From assembly GCA_031267055.1 (NCBI GenBank), contig JAIRZV010000029.1:1-7927 (forward strand): a stretch of DNA of 7,927 bases. The letters are read 5' to 3'. The translations under genes and the position numbers were made by a program. Positions 1-6,918 of the stretch are shown piece by piece. The notes under the pieces were generated by a model. The model saw only the letters and a list, made by a program, of their open reading frames with translations. It ran no database searches and was not told where the DNA came from. Numbering within the stretch: the stretch's first letter is position 1; each line of letters opens with the position of its first letter. The stretch comes from Candidatus Margulisiibacteriota bacterium. GTDB taxonomy: Bacteria > Margulisbacteria > Termititenacia > Termititenacales > Termititenacaceae.

Positions 1-948
1 GTAAATCACCCGGACATCGAAGTGGCGGCTGTTAATGACTTGACCAACGCGGCGACGCTGGCTTATTTGCTCAAATACGATTCTCTGCATCGGCGTTTCG
101 CCGGAGAAGTGGATTTCACCGACGAGGCGTTGCTGGTCAACGGCCAAAAAATCCAAATCTTGGCCCAGCGCGATCCGGCACGCCTGCCCTGGCAAAAACT
201 GGGCGTGGACATAGTGATCGAGTCGACCGGTCTTTTTACCAGCCGTGAGGACGCGCAAAAACATTTGTCTTCCGGCGCCAAAAAAGTCATCATCTCCGCG
301 CCGGCCAAAAACGCGGATATCACCATAGTGCTCGGCGTCAATCAGGAAAAATATCAAGCCGGGGAGCAGCATATTATTTCCAGCGCATCACCAACCACGC
401 ATTGCGCGGCAGTGCTGGCCAAAATCCTGCACGAAAATCAGCAAATCATCAGCGGCGTCATGACCGCCGTGCATTCCTATACCAATGAGCAAAAGGTGCT
501 CGATTTGCCGCACGAGGATATGCGGCAGGGACGCGCCGCCGCGCTGTCGATCATCCCCGTGCAGAGCGGCGCGGAAAAAGCGCTCGGCCTGGTGCTGCCT
601 GACCTCAAAGGAAAAATAGAATGTGGGGCTTTGCGCGTGCCGACGCCCAATGTCGCGCTGGTCGAGCTGGTCGCGCAACTGGGACAACCGGCGTCCGCCG
701 CAGACCTAAACGAGCTGTACAAAACACGCTCGGCTTCTTTGCCCGGGATTTTGAGCTACACCACGGAAAAAGTCGTGTCTGTCGATTTTATGTCCGACAC
801 TTCGTCCTGCGTTTTTGACACTTCGCTGACCGCGGCCGTGGGCAGTCTGGTCAAACTTTCCGCCTGGTATGACAATGAATCAGGTTATTCCGCGCGGCTC
901 GTCGATCTGGTCGAGTTTTTAGCACAAAAAGGGATTTCTCGTAGTTAA
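1..948 (+). CDS. gap: Type I glyceraldehyde-3-phosphate dehydrogenase, 5'-truncated by window, catalytic Cys replaced by Pro
   Basis: The family oxidises and phosphorylates glyceraldehyde 3-phosphate with NAD in glycolysis. The frame is open from base 1 to TAA at 946-948 (315 codons), so the start and about 25 residues, including the Rossmann glycine motif, lie upstream. Family signatures are dense: VNDLTNAATLAYLLKYDS, DIVIESTGLFT, KKVIISAPAKNADITIVLGVN, and SWYDNEWGYS-like AWYDNESGYS. The catalytic segment, normally ASCTTNC, reads ASPTTHC: proline (CCA, 391-393, residue 131 here) sits where the nucleophilic Cys149 belongs. The spacing of 27 residues to the catalytic His (HSYT, residue 158) is normal, which fixes the alignment. 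Arg212 (LRVPTPN) and Asn292 are kept, while the phosphate loop PTxTGA is altered to PVQSGA. Seen: an intact frame. Inferred: no normal dehydrogenase activity. It may be a paralogue with another role or an early-stage decayed copy. Confidence 0.93.
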   Translation, partial: VNHPDIEVAAVNDLTNAATLAYLLKYDSLHRRFAGEVDFTDEALLVNGQKIQILAQRDPARLPWQKLGVDIVIESTGLFTSREDAQKHLSSGAKKVIISAPAKNADITIVLGVNQEKYQAGEQHIISSASPTTHCAAVLAKILHENQQIISGVMTAVHSYTNEQKVLDLPHEDMRQGRAAALSIIPVQSGAEKALGLVLPDLKGKIECGALRVPTPNVALVELVAQLGQPASAADLNELYKTRSASLPGILSYTTEKVVSVDFMSDTSSCVFDTSLTAAVGSLVKLSAWYDNESGYSARLVDLVEFLAQKGISRS

Positions 949-968
949 GCGAATATCTTTGCTTAACT
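943..968. terminator. Hairpin between convergent genes, possible bidirectional terminator
   Basis: Bases 943-953 (AGTTAAGCGAA) pair with 958-968 (TTTGCTTAACT) to give an 11-bp stem with one G-T wobble and a four-base loop (TATC). The first arm contains the stop codon of the dehydrogenase gene. The hairpin lies 9 bases beyond the end of the amidase gene on the minus strand. The tail on the plus strand is only moderately T-rich (968-992) and there is no clean T-run on the minus-strand side. A terminator role rests mainly on its position between convergent genes and its stem stability. Confidence 0.55.
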
Positions 969-977
969 GAGAAAAAC

Positions 978-2303
978 TTATTTGTTTTTATTCTGCAAAT
1001 ACTGCTCCAGACCGGCAACTATGCCTTGCGCGAGTTTCTGCTGGAATTCCGGTGTGAGGATCAATTTTTCTTCTCTGGGATTGGACATGAACAGCGGCTC
1101 GATCAGCACGCCGGGCATAGTAGTGTGATTGAGATTGTGCAGCATGGACTTGCGCAAACCGCGGTCTTTTTGGCCGGTGACTTTGAGCAGTTCCTCATGT
1201 ACAGACTTGGCCAGCGCATAATCCACCGGCTTGTAATAAAAAGTTTCCGCGCCACTGGCTGTTTCATTGACGAAAGAATTAAGATGCACGCTGACCAAGA
1301 GATCGGCTTTGTTGCTTTCGGCAAATTGCGCTTGATCGTTCAGCGACATGCCTTCGTCGCTTTCGCGGTTGAGCAAAGCCACCGCGCCTTTTTCGCGCAG
1401 TAGATTTTGCAAGCGTTTGGCGATAACCAGCGTGATATCTTTTTCTTTGTGACCGCGTTTGGAGATCGCGCCCGGATCGGAGCCGCCGTGACCGGCGATT
1501 ATCGCCACACGCACGCCTTCCAAAACCGAAACACGCGGCAAAGATTTTTCCGCGGCGGACGGCGTGACTAAAACCCGCAAAGTGTAAGGGCTGTCCTGCA
1601 TTTGTTCATACGCGGCATAATTGGCATTCAAGTCCAAGACCACTCTGGCCTGTAGCGGCTCCCGGGTAAATTGACTGGCGCGCAGCCGCGCAGCCGGACC
1701 ATAAGGCAGCGCGATCTCATTGTCTATGCCCAGCGCTGTCGCCGGAAAATCCAGCGCCAGACGCTCCGGCGCGGTAAACCGGCTGACCTTATAATTGAGC
1801 GGCGCATTGCCGGTGGAAAAAAAAGTCAAACGCAGGCTGTTGTCGTTTTCCGAAACGATTTCCACTCTGCCCAGTTTCGTATTACCGGTCGGCGGATTTT
1901 TAAGCGGCGGTGGCAGCTTGGTAAATTTCACGACAAAACTATTGCCACCGGACTCCCGAGAAATCGCGGGCTGCAATTTCCTGGCGGTCTGGAGCCGGAT
2001 CTCCACCACACCCGGATTGAGCGAAAGCTGATCGTAAACAATCGCGGACAGCAGGTCGCCGGTAAAATACAGGCGCTGCGGATGCGGTATGTTCAAAATC
2101 GCGCCGGTCAATACCAACCGATAGCCATCAGCGGCAGGATTAAAAGAAACTTGCAACGGTGCACTGCCGATCACGCTCAAAGTTTGTTTTTCCCAAACTA
2201 TCGCGTTTACCAAAACGTCAGCTTGGAGAAAATTTAAGCAAATAAAAAATGTCAGAAATAATTTCGGAATTACCCTCTGTTGGAATACCATTTTTTTAAA
2301 CAT
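978..2303 (-). CDS. AMIN-domain N-acetylmuramoyl-L-alanine amidase (Amidase_3), periplasmic
   Basis: Zinc-dependent hydrolase that cuts the bond between N-acetylmuramic acid and L-alanine in peptidoglycan; 441 residues. Residues 1-28 form a signal peptide (probable cut after LQA). Residues about 29-130 are beta-rich, possibly a diverged AMIN-like domain. Residues about 143-247 are an AMIN domain (APLNYKV, then PERLALDFP), which targets such enzymes to the wall or septum. Residues about 263-437 are the Amidase_3 catalytic domain: Zn ligands His272 (AGHGGSDPGA), Glu287 (KEKD) and His340 (VSVHLNS), with catalytic Glu402 (LIEPLFMSN). All four key residues are present, so it should be active. The start codon overlaps the upstream stop as TAATG. 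The only good SD-like GGAGGT is 17 bases from this ATG, so translation is probably coupled; an ATG at codon 5 is the alternative start. Last gene of the operon. Confidence 0.92.
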   Translation of the reverse strand: MFKKMVFQQRVIPKLFLTFFICLNFLQADVLVNAIVWEKQTLSVIGSAPLQVSFNPAADGYRLVLTGAILNIPHPQRLYFTGDLLSAIVYDQLSLNPGVVEIRLQTARKLQPAISRESGGNSFVVKFTKLPPPLKNPPTGNTKLGRVEIVSENDNSLRLTFFSTGNAPLNYKVSRFTAPERLALDFPATALGIDNEIALPYGPAARLRASQFTREPLQARVVLDLNANYAAYEQMQDSPYTLRVLVTPSAAEKSLPRVSVLEGVRVAIIAGHGGSDPGAISKRGHKEKDITLVIAKRLQNLLREKGAVALLNRESDEGMSLNDQAQFAESNKADLLVSVHLNSFVNETASGAETFYYKPVDYALAKSVHEELLKVTGQKDRGLRKSMLHNLNHTTMPGVLIEPLFMSNPREEKLILTPEFQQKLAQGIVAGLEQYLQNKNK

Positions 2304-4054
2304 TAGAACTTATAAACCAGACCTCCGGATATTTCGGACTGGGTCAGTTTGTCGTGATAATAATAGCCTTCGCGGTCGTAATCCTCGCCCTCATATTCAT
2401 AGAACAAAGAATTTTCGCGCGACACTACGCCGTTGAGATACCAGTACAGGTCGCCGAAAGACTGGCCAAAAGCCAAACGTAAACTGTTTTTATTTTTGTC
2501 CAGCGTGTCCAGCGTGTTTTTGCGCGTCTGATACCAATGGCTGACCGAAATTTTGCTGTTGTACGGCAATTTGAATTCACCGAAAGTCGCCACCAAATCC
2601 CAGCCGGACGAGGCGGAAGTATTGCCGCCGAAAACATAACGCGCCCGTTCGTCCACCCGTGTAGCCCGGTAGCCAAACCAATTTTGCTGATAATTCAAGC
2701 CGGCCTCCGCGCGGTCTGTGGAATATTCCGCGGACGGCGACTCGTAACGCCAGGTCGAGAGATTATAAGAAGCCCACAATCTCCGCCGCCAGAGCTCTAT
2801 TTCGTACAATTGCGCATTGACACCGCTCGAGCGGAAATTGTCGCGGTAATTGCTGTAGTACGATACCGCCGGCCGGAAAAAGAGCACCTTGTCCAACCCC
2901 AAACGCAAGCGCAAACGCTCCACGGCGTAATCCGGATTGGTCAATTTCTCCTGGTCAAAACGCTGCAAATAAGTTTCGTAAGAACCGCTCAAGGACAGCA
3001 AACGCAGAGGCCGCGCACTGCCGTAAAGATACCAGCCTTTCAAACCGGTGTAATTAAAATAATCAGACAGGGCGCGGTACTCCGGCGCGATGTCGCGATA
3101 AGCGATTTGCCAGCCGTATTTTTCCGTGTCGTAATGCAGTTCCGTGCGCGCGGCGCCGGCATGGTCTTTTTGTGTCTCAGCTAATTCCAGAAACGCCGCA
3201 TAATCCGACCATTTGTAGCCGACCTCTGCGGAGTGCAGAGAATAACTGCCAAGCATATTATCTTTTTCCGCGCGGCGCGAAGCCGTCAAATAAGCCAGGT
3301 CAAAATTTTCCAGCGGCCGCCAGCTAATCCGCGCGCCGCCGACCGACACCTCGCGGTCTTTGTCCGCGATATAATTTTCGCCAACTTCGCTTCCCCAAAA
3401 ATTACCCGGCCGCTGGCCGATAAAAGCGTCCAAAGCCCAAGTCCGTCCACCGCCGAAGCTGTAATGACCGGCCAAACCCTGCAGATCAAGATACGGCACG
3501 GCCAGCTCCGAATAACGCACAGTAGTGTCGCCGATCTCCAGAAAACTACCACGGCCGGCCAGCCGCGCGTTCAGCCGTTCGACCTGTCCGGTCTCGCCGC
3601 CGTTAGCCACAGCGTTGTAGCGGTAGCGTGTGAAAAAATCCAAATCCAGATCGCCGACAGCCGTCGAATATTCCAGCGAATTTAAAATCATTTTTTGATT
3701 GACCGGCGTGGCGTTGACCGGATCAAATTTAAAATAAGTTTCCCATTTGCCGTTGTTTTTGGCCGGTGACCGCGCGGCGGCCGCAGGCTCTGCTTTGCGG
3801 CCATTGACCTGCACGAGCAAGACTTCCTGTTGAGCAGTCCAGTAAAAAATTCGTGCGGTGCCGCGCTCTTTGGCCTTGATGAGCAGCGAGCCGTCCGCCG
3901 CGCTTGACACATCGACGATCTGTGGCGCGGCATTAACGAAACGCGCCACTTTGGCCGCCGGTTTAAAACTATAAGACGCGCCAGCCGTCAGCTCGACCTG
4001 CGCCGCGCCAGCTATGGCCAAGAGCAAAACCAACGCCAGACAAATTTTCTTCAT
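2303..4054 (-). CDS. Outer-membrane beta-barrel protein with N-terminal secretin/pilus N-domain
   Basis: 583 residues. A signal peptide (about 1-18) is followed by a compact domain at about 20-84. This fits the T2SS/T3SS pilus N-terminal domain found at the start of CpaC-type secretins: VELTAGASYSF, then a hydrophobic VARFVNAAPQIVDV stretch, then KERGTARIFYW and a final LVQV strand. An Ala/Pro/Lys linker (about 85-103) leads to some 480 residues of alternating polar and aromatic/hydrophobic strands separated by polar turns. The protein ends VYKF with a terminal Phe, as outer-membrane barrels recognised by BAM do. No secretin core is visible. The start is ATG at 4052-4054, overlapping the preceding stop as TAATG, with AGGA (4062-4065) seven bases upstream. 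Next to a chaperone-like gene it occupies the place an usher would take; that role is inference. The barrel call is stronger than any specific function. Confidence 0.75.
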   Translation of the reverse strand: MKKICLALVLLLAIAGAAQVELTAGASYSFKPAAKVARFVNAAPQIVDVSSAADGSLLIKAKERGTARIFYWTAQQEVLLVQVNGRKAEPAAAARSPAKNNGKWETYFKFDPVNATPVNQKMILNSLEYSTAVGDLDLDFFTRYRYNAVANGGETGQVERLNARLAGRGSFLEIGDTTVRYSELAVPYLDLQGLAGHYSFGGGRTWALDAFIGQRPGNFWGSEVGENYIADKDREVSVGGARISWRPLENFDLAYLTASRRAEKDNMLGSYSLHSAEVGYKWSDYAAFLELAETQKDHAGAARTELHYDTEKYGWQIAYRDIAPEYRALSDYFNYTGLKGWYLYGSARPLRLLSLSGSYETYLQRFDQEKLTNPDYAVERLRLRLGLDKVLFFRPAVSYYSNYRDNFRSSGVNAQLYEIELWRRRLWASYNLSTWRYESPSAEYSTDRAEAGLNYQQNWFGYRATRVDERARYVFGGNTSASSGWDLVATFGEFKLPYNSKISVSHWYQTRKNTLDTLDKNKNSLRLAFGQSFGDLYWYLNGVVSRENSLFYEYEGEDYDREGYYYHDKLTQSEISGGLVYKF

Positions 4055-5151
4055 TAGTTGATCCTAATTATTTTTTCTTCCATCAGCGTCTCCGCGCCGC
4101 TCTGTATGGTCAACACGCAAATATATTCACCCACGGGAATAGACCCCGGCAAACCGATTGGCCAGCTCACGTTCAGCGTTTCGACTTTGCCGGGCTTAAT
4201 TTGCTTGGCGTTAAAATCCACAATTTTGACCCGTTGATTGGTCGCCGTATCATAAATAGATATCGCTGGTTTGATTGTCCTGGTTTCCGCGACGGCAAAA
4301 TCGCAGCGGATCTGCAAAACATTTTTAGTTTTGTCATGCACCGGCTCAAATTTTTCCACCCAGAGTTTGGCGCCGGCCACCGCCTGCGCGGAATCCGAAC
4401 TCAACAACTGCCCCGTCTGCAACGCTCCATTGGCATCCTCAAGCATATACAAAATTTCTACGCGCTCGTTGCGGTCGCCTGTAACGCGGCGGCCAAAAAC
4501 GCCGTTGTAGCGCACAGTGTCGTCCGGCAGTAAGCCGCGCGTAAAAAGCTCGACCTCTTCCAGCGGCTCGCCATCGACGACCAACGCCACAAAGCCGTGC
4601 GCGCTATTCCAGGCATTGCCGCTGTTGCGCAAACCAATATCGTAAGCGTACACACCGTTACGTTTGGCGGCTTTCAGCCCCAGCGTGTCGAGAAAATCCT
4701 CTGTGTGTTTCCGGGTTTTCTGGTAGATCAGCGAGCCAACGCGCGCGCCGTAACGGATATTGGCCGTGCCCGGCAAATCGGTCTCAAAAAAAATCACCGC
4801 TTGATGCCCGCCCTCAGTGTCTGCCGGTGTGCGCAGTGTGAAAGAAAACGGCGCGATGGAATTGGCGGGCACGACGATGCTTTCCGCTTCCAGCGTCAGC
4901 CAGTCCGCGCAGGAAAACTGCGAGCCGCCCGGCTCCAAAAACTCTTTGCCGCCTTTGGCCGTGTAAATCCAGTCGTTGACATACACGAGCAATTTCAAAT
5001 CCGTGTTGTTGCGGTTCGTCAGGTTGATCTTGTACGTCACCGCCGAGCCTCTCTCCGTCTCCAAAAAAATCGACGGGCGATCGATAGAGATAGTGGTCAG
5101 CGCGCTGGCCAGACCGCACATAAACAAAATTGCCGAAAATAGTTTTTTCAA
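4054..5151 (-). CDS. PapD-like fimbrial-chaperone-type periplasmic protein
   Basis: 365 residues, all beta in appearance. The signal peptide is about 1-17 (cut after ASA). Residues about 20-145 resemble the first Ig-like domain of PapD-type pilus chaperones. The mature N terminus reads ISIDRPSIFLE, followed by a YKINLTNRNNTDLKLLVYVNDW strand pair, a hydrophobic QAVIFFETDLP segment at 117-127, and an alternating strand at 132-144 like the subunit-capping strand. Residues about 160-365 hold one or two further Ig-like domains, making it longer than classical chaperones (about 230 residues). The start is TTG (5149-5151), chosen because AAGGGGAG (5158-5165) lies six bases upstream and because it gives a complete signal peptide. 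No acceptable lipobox precedes Cys12. The likely job is to hold the neighbouring small beta proteins for assembly; this is inferred from fold resemblance and gene order. Classical PapD catalytic residues cannot be assigned with certainty. Confidence 0.65.
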   Translation of the reverse strand: MKKLFSAILFMCGLASALTTISIDRPSIFLETERGSAVTYKINLTNRNNTDLKLLVYVNDWIYTAKGGKEFLEPGGSQFSCADWLTLEAESIVVPANSIAPFSFTLRTPADTEGGHQAVIFFETDLPGTANIRYGARVGSLIYQKTRKHTEDFLDTLGLKAAKRNGVYAYDIGLRNSGNAWNSAHGFVALVVDGEPLEEVELFTRGLLPDDTVRYNGVFGRRVTGDRNERVEILYMLEDANGALQTGQLLSSDSAQAVAGAKLWVEKFEPVHDKTKNVLQIRCDFAVAETRTIKPAISIYDTATNQRVKIVDFNAKQIKPGKVETLNVSWPIGLPGSIPVGEYICVLTIQSGAETLMEEKIIRIN

Positions 5152-5173
5152 AATAAACTCCCCTTTCTAAATT

Positions 5174-5638
5174 TTAATCCACCAAAACTTCTATTCTGGT
5201 TCTATATTCGCCGTTGGGCTGTACTGGTGGCACATATCTCAGCATAGTGCCTAATTCTATTTCTATATGGCCGGTGCTGTCGTCTAACTCAAAAGCCGGA
5301 GTTTCGTAAGTAGAATAAGCCACCCAATCGCTCGGAGAGATAGCGACACCATTAGTTTTGTGATAAATCTTCCATTGCAGATTGCCGTTAGGCAAAGATA
5401 AACCGTCCGGACTCTGCCAGTCATCCATTTTTAAATAAACTTTTTTTTTGCTCAAGTCCGCGCCGTTGCGATCAATAGTTATTTTTATACTACCCTCGCT
5501 GGCACCGTAAAATCCACTGCCGACTTCCGCGTTGAAACGCAACACATTGTCCGCGTTGAGTTCTTTCGGCCGCACATCAACCATAAGGTCAGCATGCAAC
5601 AGAACAACTAAAAGAATAGAAAAAATAATTTTTTTCAT
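5174..5638 (-). CDS. Small secreted beta protein, candidate appendage subunit (AT-rich)
   Basis: 154 residues from ATG at 5636-5638. An in-frame GTG at 5648-5650 would add four residues, but the ATG gives a typical MKKII signal peptide (cut after LHA, residue 16). No family was recognised. The mature protein has no cysteine and looks like a beta-sandwich. It is visibly related to the next gene upstream: KKVYLKM (65-71), GLSLPNGNL (79-87) and the ending PNGEYRTRIEVLV match WYLQV, GLVLPEGSL and PEGNYSGRVLLTL in that protein. Such an ending, Pro-x-Gly-x-Tyr plus a final strand, is common in secreted pilin-like beta proteins. GC is about 43% by hand count against about 59% for the related neighbour, suggesting a separate origin. 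The gene contains a run of nine A on the coding strand (5441-5449) coding Lys64-66. Gaps on both sides are 22 bases. Confidence 0.75.
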   Translation of the reverse strand: MKKIIFSILLVVLLHADLMVDVRPKELNADNVLRFNAEVGSGFYGASEGSIKITIDRNGADLSKKKVYLKMDDWQSPDGLSLPNGNLQWKIYHKTNGVAISPSDWVAYSTYETPAFELDDSTGHIEIELGTMLRYVPPVQPNGEYRTRIEVLVD

Positions 5639-5660
5639 TACTACCTGCACCCGCAGATTT

Positions 5661-6209
5661 TTATTCGGTCAGAGTCAGCAGCACACGGCCGGAATAATTG
5701 CCTTCCGGCATCGCATCCGGTATTTTTACGCCAAAATTCAGTGGAACATATGTGCCTTCGTAATTATTGAAGCCGGCGTCGCCGCGCGCGGTGCTGGAGT
5801 AGACAATGCCCGGCCGGTTGAGTACTTTTTGCTCGGCCGCCACCAGATTGCCCGGCAGATTTTTGCCGTTCGGCGAACGCGCCGACAACAGGCCGCGCAC
5901 CAGCAAAGAGCCTTCCGGCAAAACCAGTCCTTTGGCCGGATCACTGAGCGGCTCGGTCTGCTCAACCTGTAAATACCATTGCCGGCCACTATTGGATTTA
6001 CAGCCGGCCACGATCACGCCCGTCACCGGAAAATCTTTGCTGCCCGGCGCGAGAGAGCCAAGATCAAAAGCGCCGGCCGCCGGAAAAGCGCTGGCATCCT
6101 GCAATTCCAGCGCGAAAGTATTACCCACCACATTGACCGCCAGATTGACCGCCTCGGGATTGGCCGCCAGCAGACCGATCAGCACGCCCAGCAGGATTAT
6201 TTTGCGCAT
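5661..6209 (-). CDS. Small secreted beta protein, candidate major appendage subunit
   Basis: 182 residues with a signal peptide (cut near LAA, residue 16) and a mature domain rich in predicted strands. Features seen: FDLGSLAPGSKDFPVTG (48-64), a single Cys70 in GCKSNSGRQWYLQV, GLVLPEGSLLVRG (94-106), and a C-terminal PEGNYSGRVLLTLTE strand. The layout of an N-terminal strand block, a central W-Y-L strand and a closing Gly-x-Tyr strand resembles spore-coat-U-like and fimbrial subunit folds, but I do not recognise a named family. It shares several short motifs with the smaller protein encoded next. The start ATG (6207-6209) has AAGGAG six bases upstream. It is the second gene of the operon, after a 20-base gap. 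A structural subunit handled by the downstream chaperone-like protein is the favoured inference; a lone secreted binding protein is possible. Confidence 0.75.
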   Translation of the reverse strand: MRKIILLGVLIGLLAANPEAVNLAVNVVGNTFALELQDASAFPAAGAFDLGSLAPGSKDFPVTGVIVAGCKSNSGRQWYLQVEQTEPLSDPAKGLVLPEGSLLVRGLLSARSPNGKNLPGNLVAAEQKVLNRPGIVYSSTARGDAGFNNYEGTYVPLNFGVKIPDAMPEGNYSGRVLLTLTE

Positions 6210-6229
6210 AAAAAACTCCTTTTGTTTTT

Positions 6230-6889
6230 TTATTTGGTTAATTTCACCAACTGCAAATTATCCAAACCGATATTTAATCTGCCGGTCGGCGTATTGGACA
6301 GCGCGATGATCTGTATATGCAGCAAACCGCCCGATCCGCCAGTAGCGCCAGTGTCCCAACGATCATTACCAATACCCGGATTGACGTCCACAAAACGGCT
6401 GAACGGAATTTCCACCGTGCGCCAGCCTTCCCAATCCACAACGATCTCGTATTCCCATTGATCGTCGTGCGTCGGCTTGAAATTTTTGTCCTGCTCGACC
6501 TGATACGTGCCGTTATCATCGTCAAAAAGCTGAACACGCAGCGTGCCGCTATTTGCACCTGCGCCGTAAATATCCATAGCCAAAGCGCTGTATTCCGCGG
6601 CGCTCTTGCCCATATAAGCGCCCATGCCGCCGACATAATAATTTTCCGCTTTGCCGGTCAATTGAAGATAAGTCTGTCCGCGGCGGCGGTCTTTGGCTTC
6701 GGCAATAGTCGTCTCCAGCCGGTCAAATTTCCACCATTCGGGCGCGGTGCTGATATTGCCGTCGTCAAAATTTTCAATGAGTAGAACTTTGTCGTACTCT
6801 GAAGCAAGTCCCGACACAGGCTCAGCGGCCGACAACAAAAATCCCGTGCAAAGCAAACCACCAATTATCGTAATAAAGAAATTTTTCAT
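6230..6889 (-). CDS. Secreted CBM/CIA30-like beta-sandwich protein
   Basis: 219 residues. The signal peptide is about 1-21 (MKNFF start, hydrophobic core, SAA end); no valid lipobox precedes Cys14. The mature domain opens with KVLLIENFDDGN (34-45) and WWKF and closes with LNIGLDNLQLVKL. This pattern is typical of galactose-binding-like jelly-roll domains of the CBM11/CIA30 type, where the first strand and the last D-N-x-x-[LV] strand lie together. The middle is rich in Gly, Asp and aromatic residues, as in carbohydrate-binding sandwiches. No catalytic domain is attached. ATG at 6887-6889 is preceded by GGAGGT (6895-6900) with a five-base spacer, the best ribosome binding site in the operon, consistent with being the first gene. 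It may bind polysaccharide at the cell surface or be an adhesive component; ligand unknown. Confidence 0.7.
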   Translation of the reverse strand: MKNFFITIIGGLLCTGFLLSAAEPVSGLASEYDKVLLIENFDDGNISTAPEWWKFDRLETTIAEAKDRRRGQTYLQLTGKAENYYVGGMGAYMGKSAAEYSALAMDIYGAGANSGTLRVQLFDDDNGTYQVEQDKNFKPTHDDQWEYEIVVDWEGWRTVEIPFSRFVDVNPGIGNDRWDTGATGGSGGLLHIQIIALSNTPTGRLNIGLDNLQLVKLTK

Positions 6890-6894
6890 GCCTG

Positions 6895-6900
6895 ACCTCC
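6895..6900 (-). promoter_or_regulatory. Strong ribosome binding site of the first operon gene
   Basis: GGAGGT on the minus strand, five bases before ATG 6889-6887. It supports this start for the secreted beta-sandwich gene. Confidence 0.85.
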
Positions 6901-6918
6901 AAGGCTAGTATTATGGAT

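Noticed and set aside
1..948. Annotating the dehydrogenase as a pseudogene
   Set aside because: There is no stop or frameshift and motif conservation is high; loss of one catalytic residue alone does not show decay.
1671..2237. 188-codon plus-strand frame opposite the amidase gene
   Set aside because: Arg/Gln-rich translation without motifs, lying wholly antisense to the AMIN domains of a well-supported gene.
5639..5650. GTG start extending the 154-residue protein by four residues
   Set aside because: The ATG at 5636-5638 gives a standard MKK-type signal peptide and has an AGG-containing stretch just upstream; the extension adds nothing.
6230..6889. Lipoprotein reading of the beta-sandwich protein because of Cys14
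   Set aside because: The residues before the Cys (Gly-Leu-Leu) do not fit a lipobox, and a signal peptidase I site after SA or SAA fits better.
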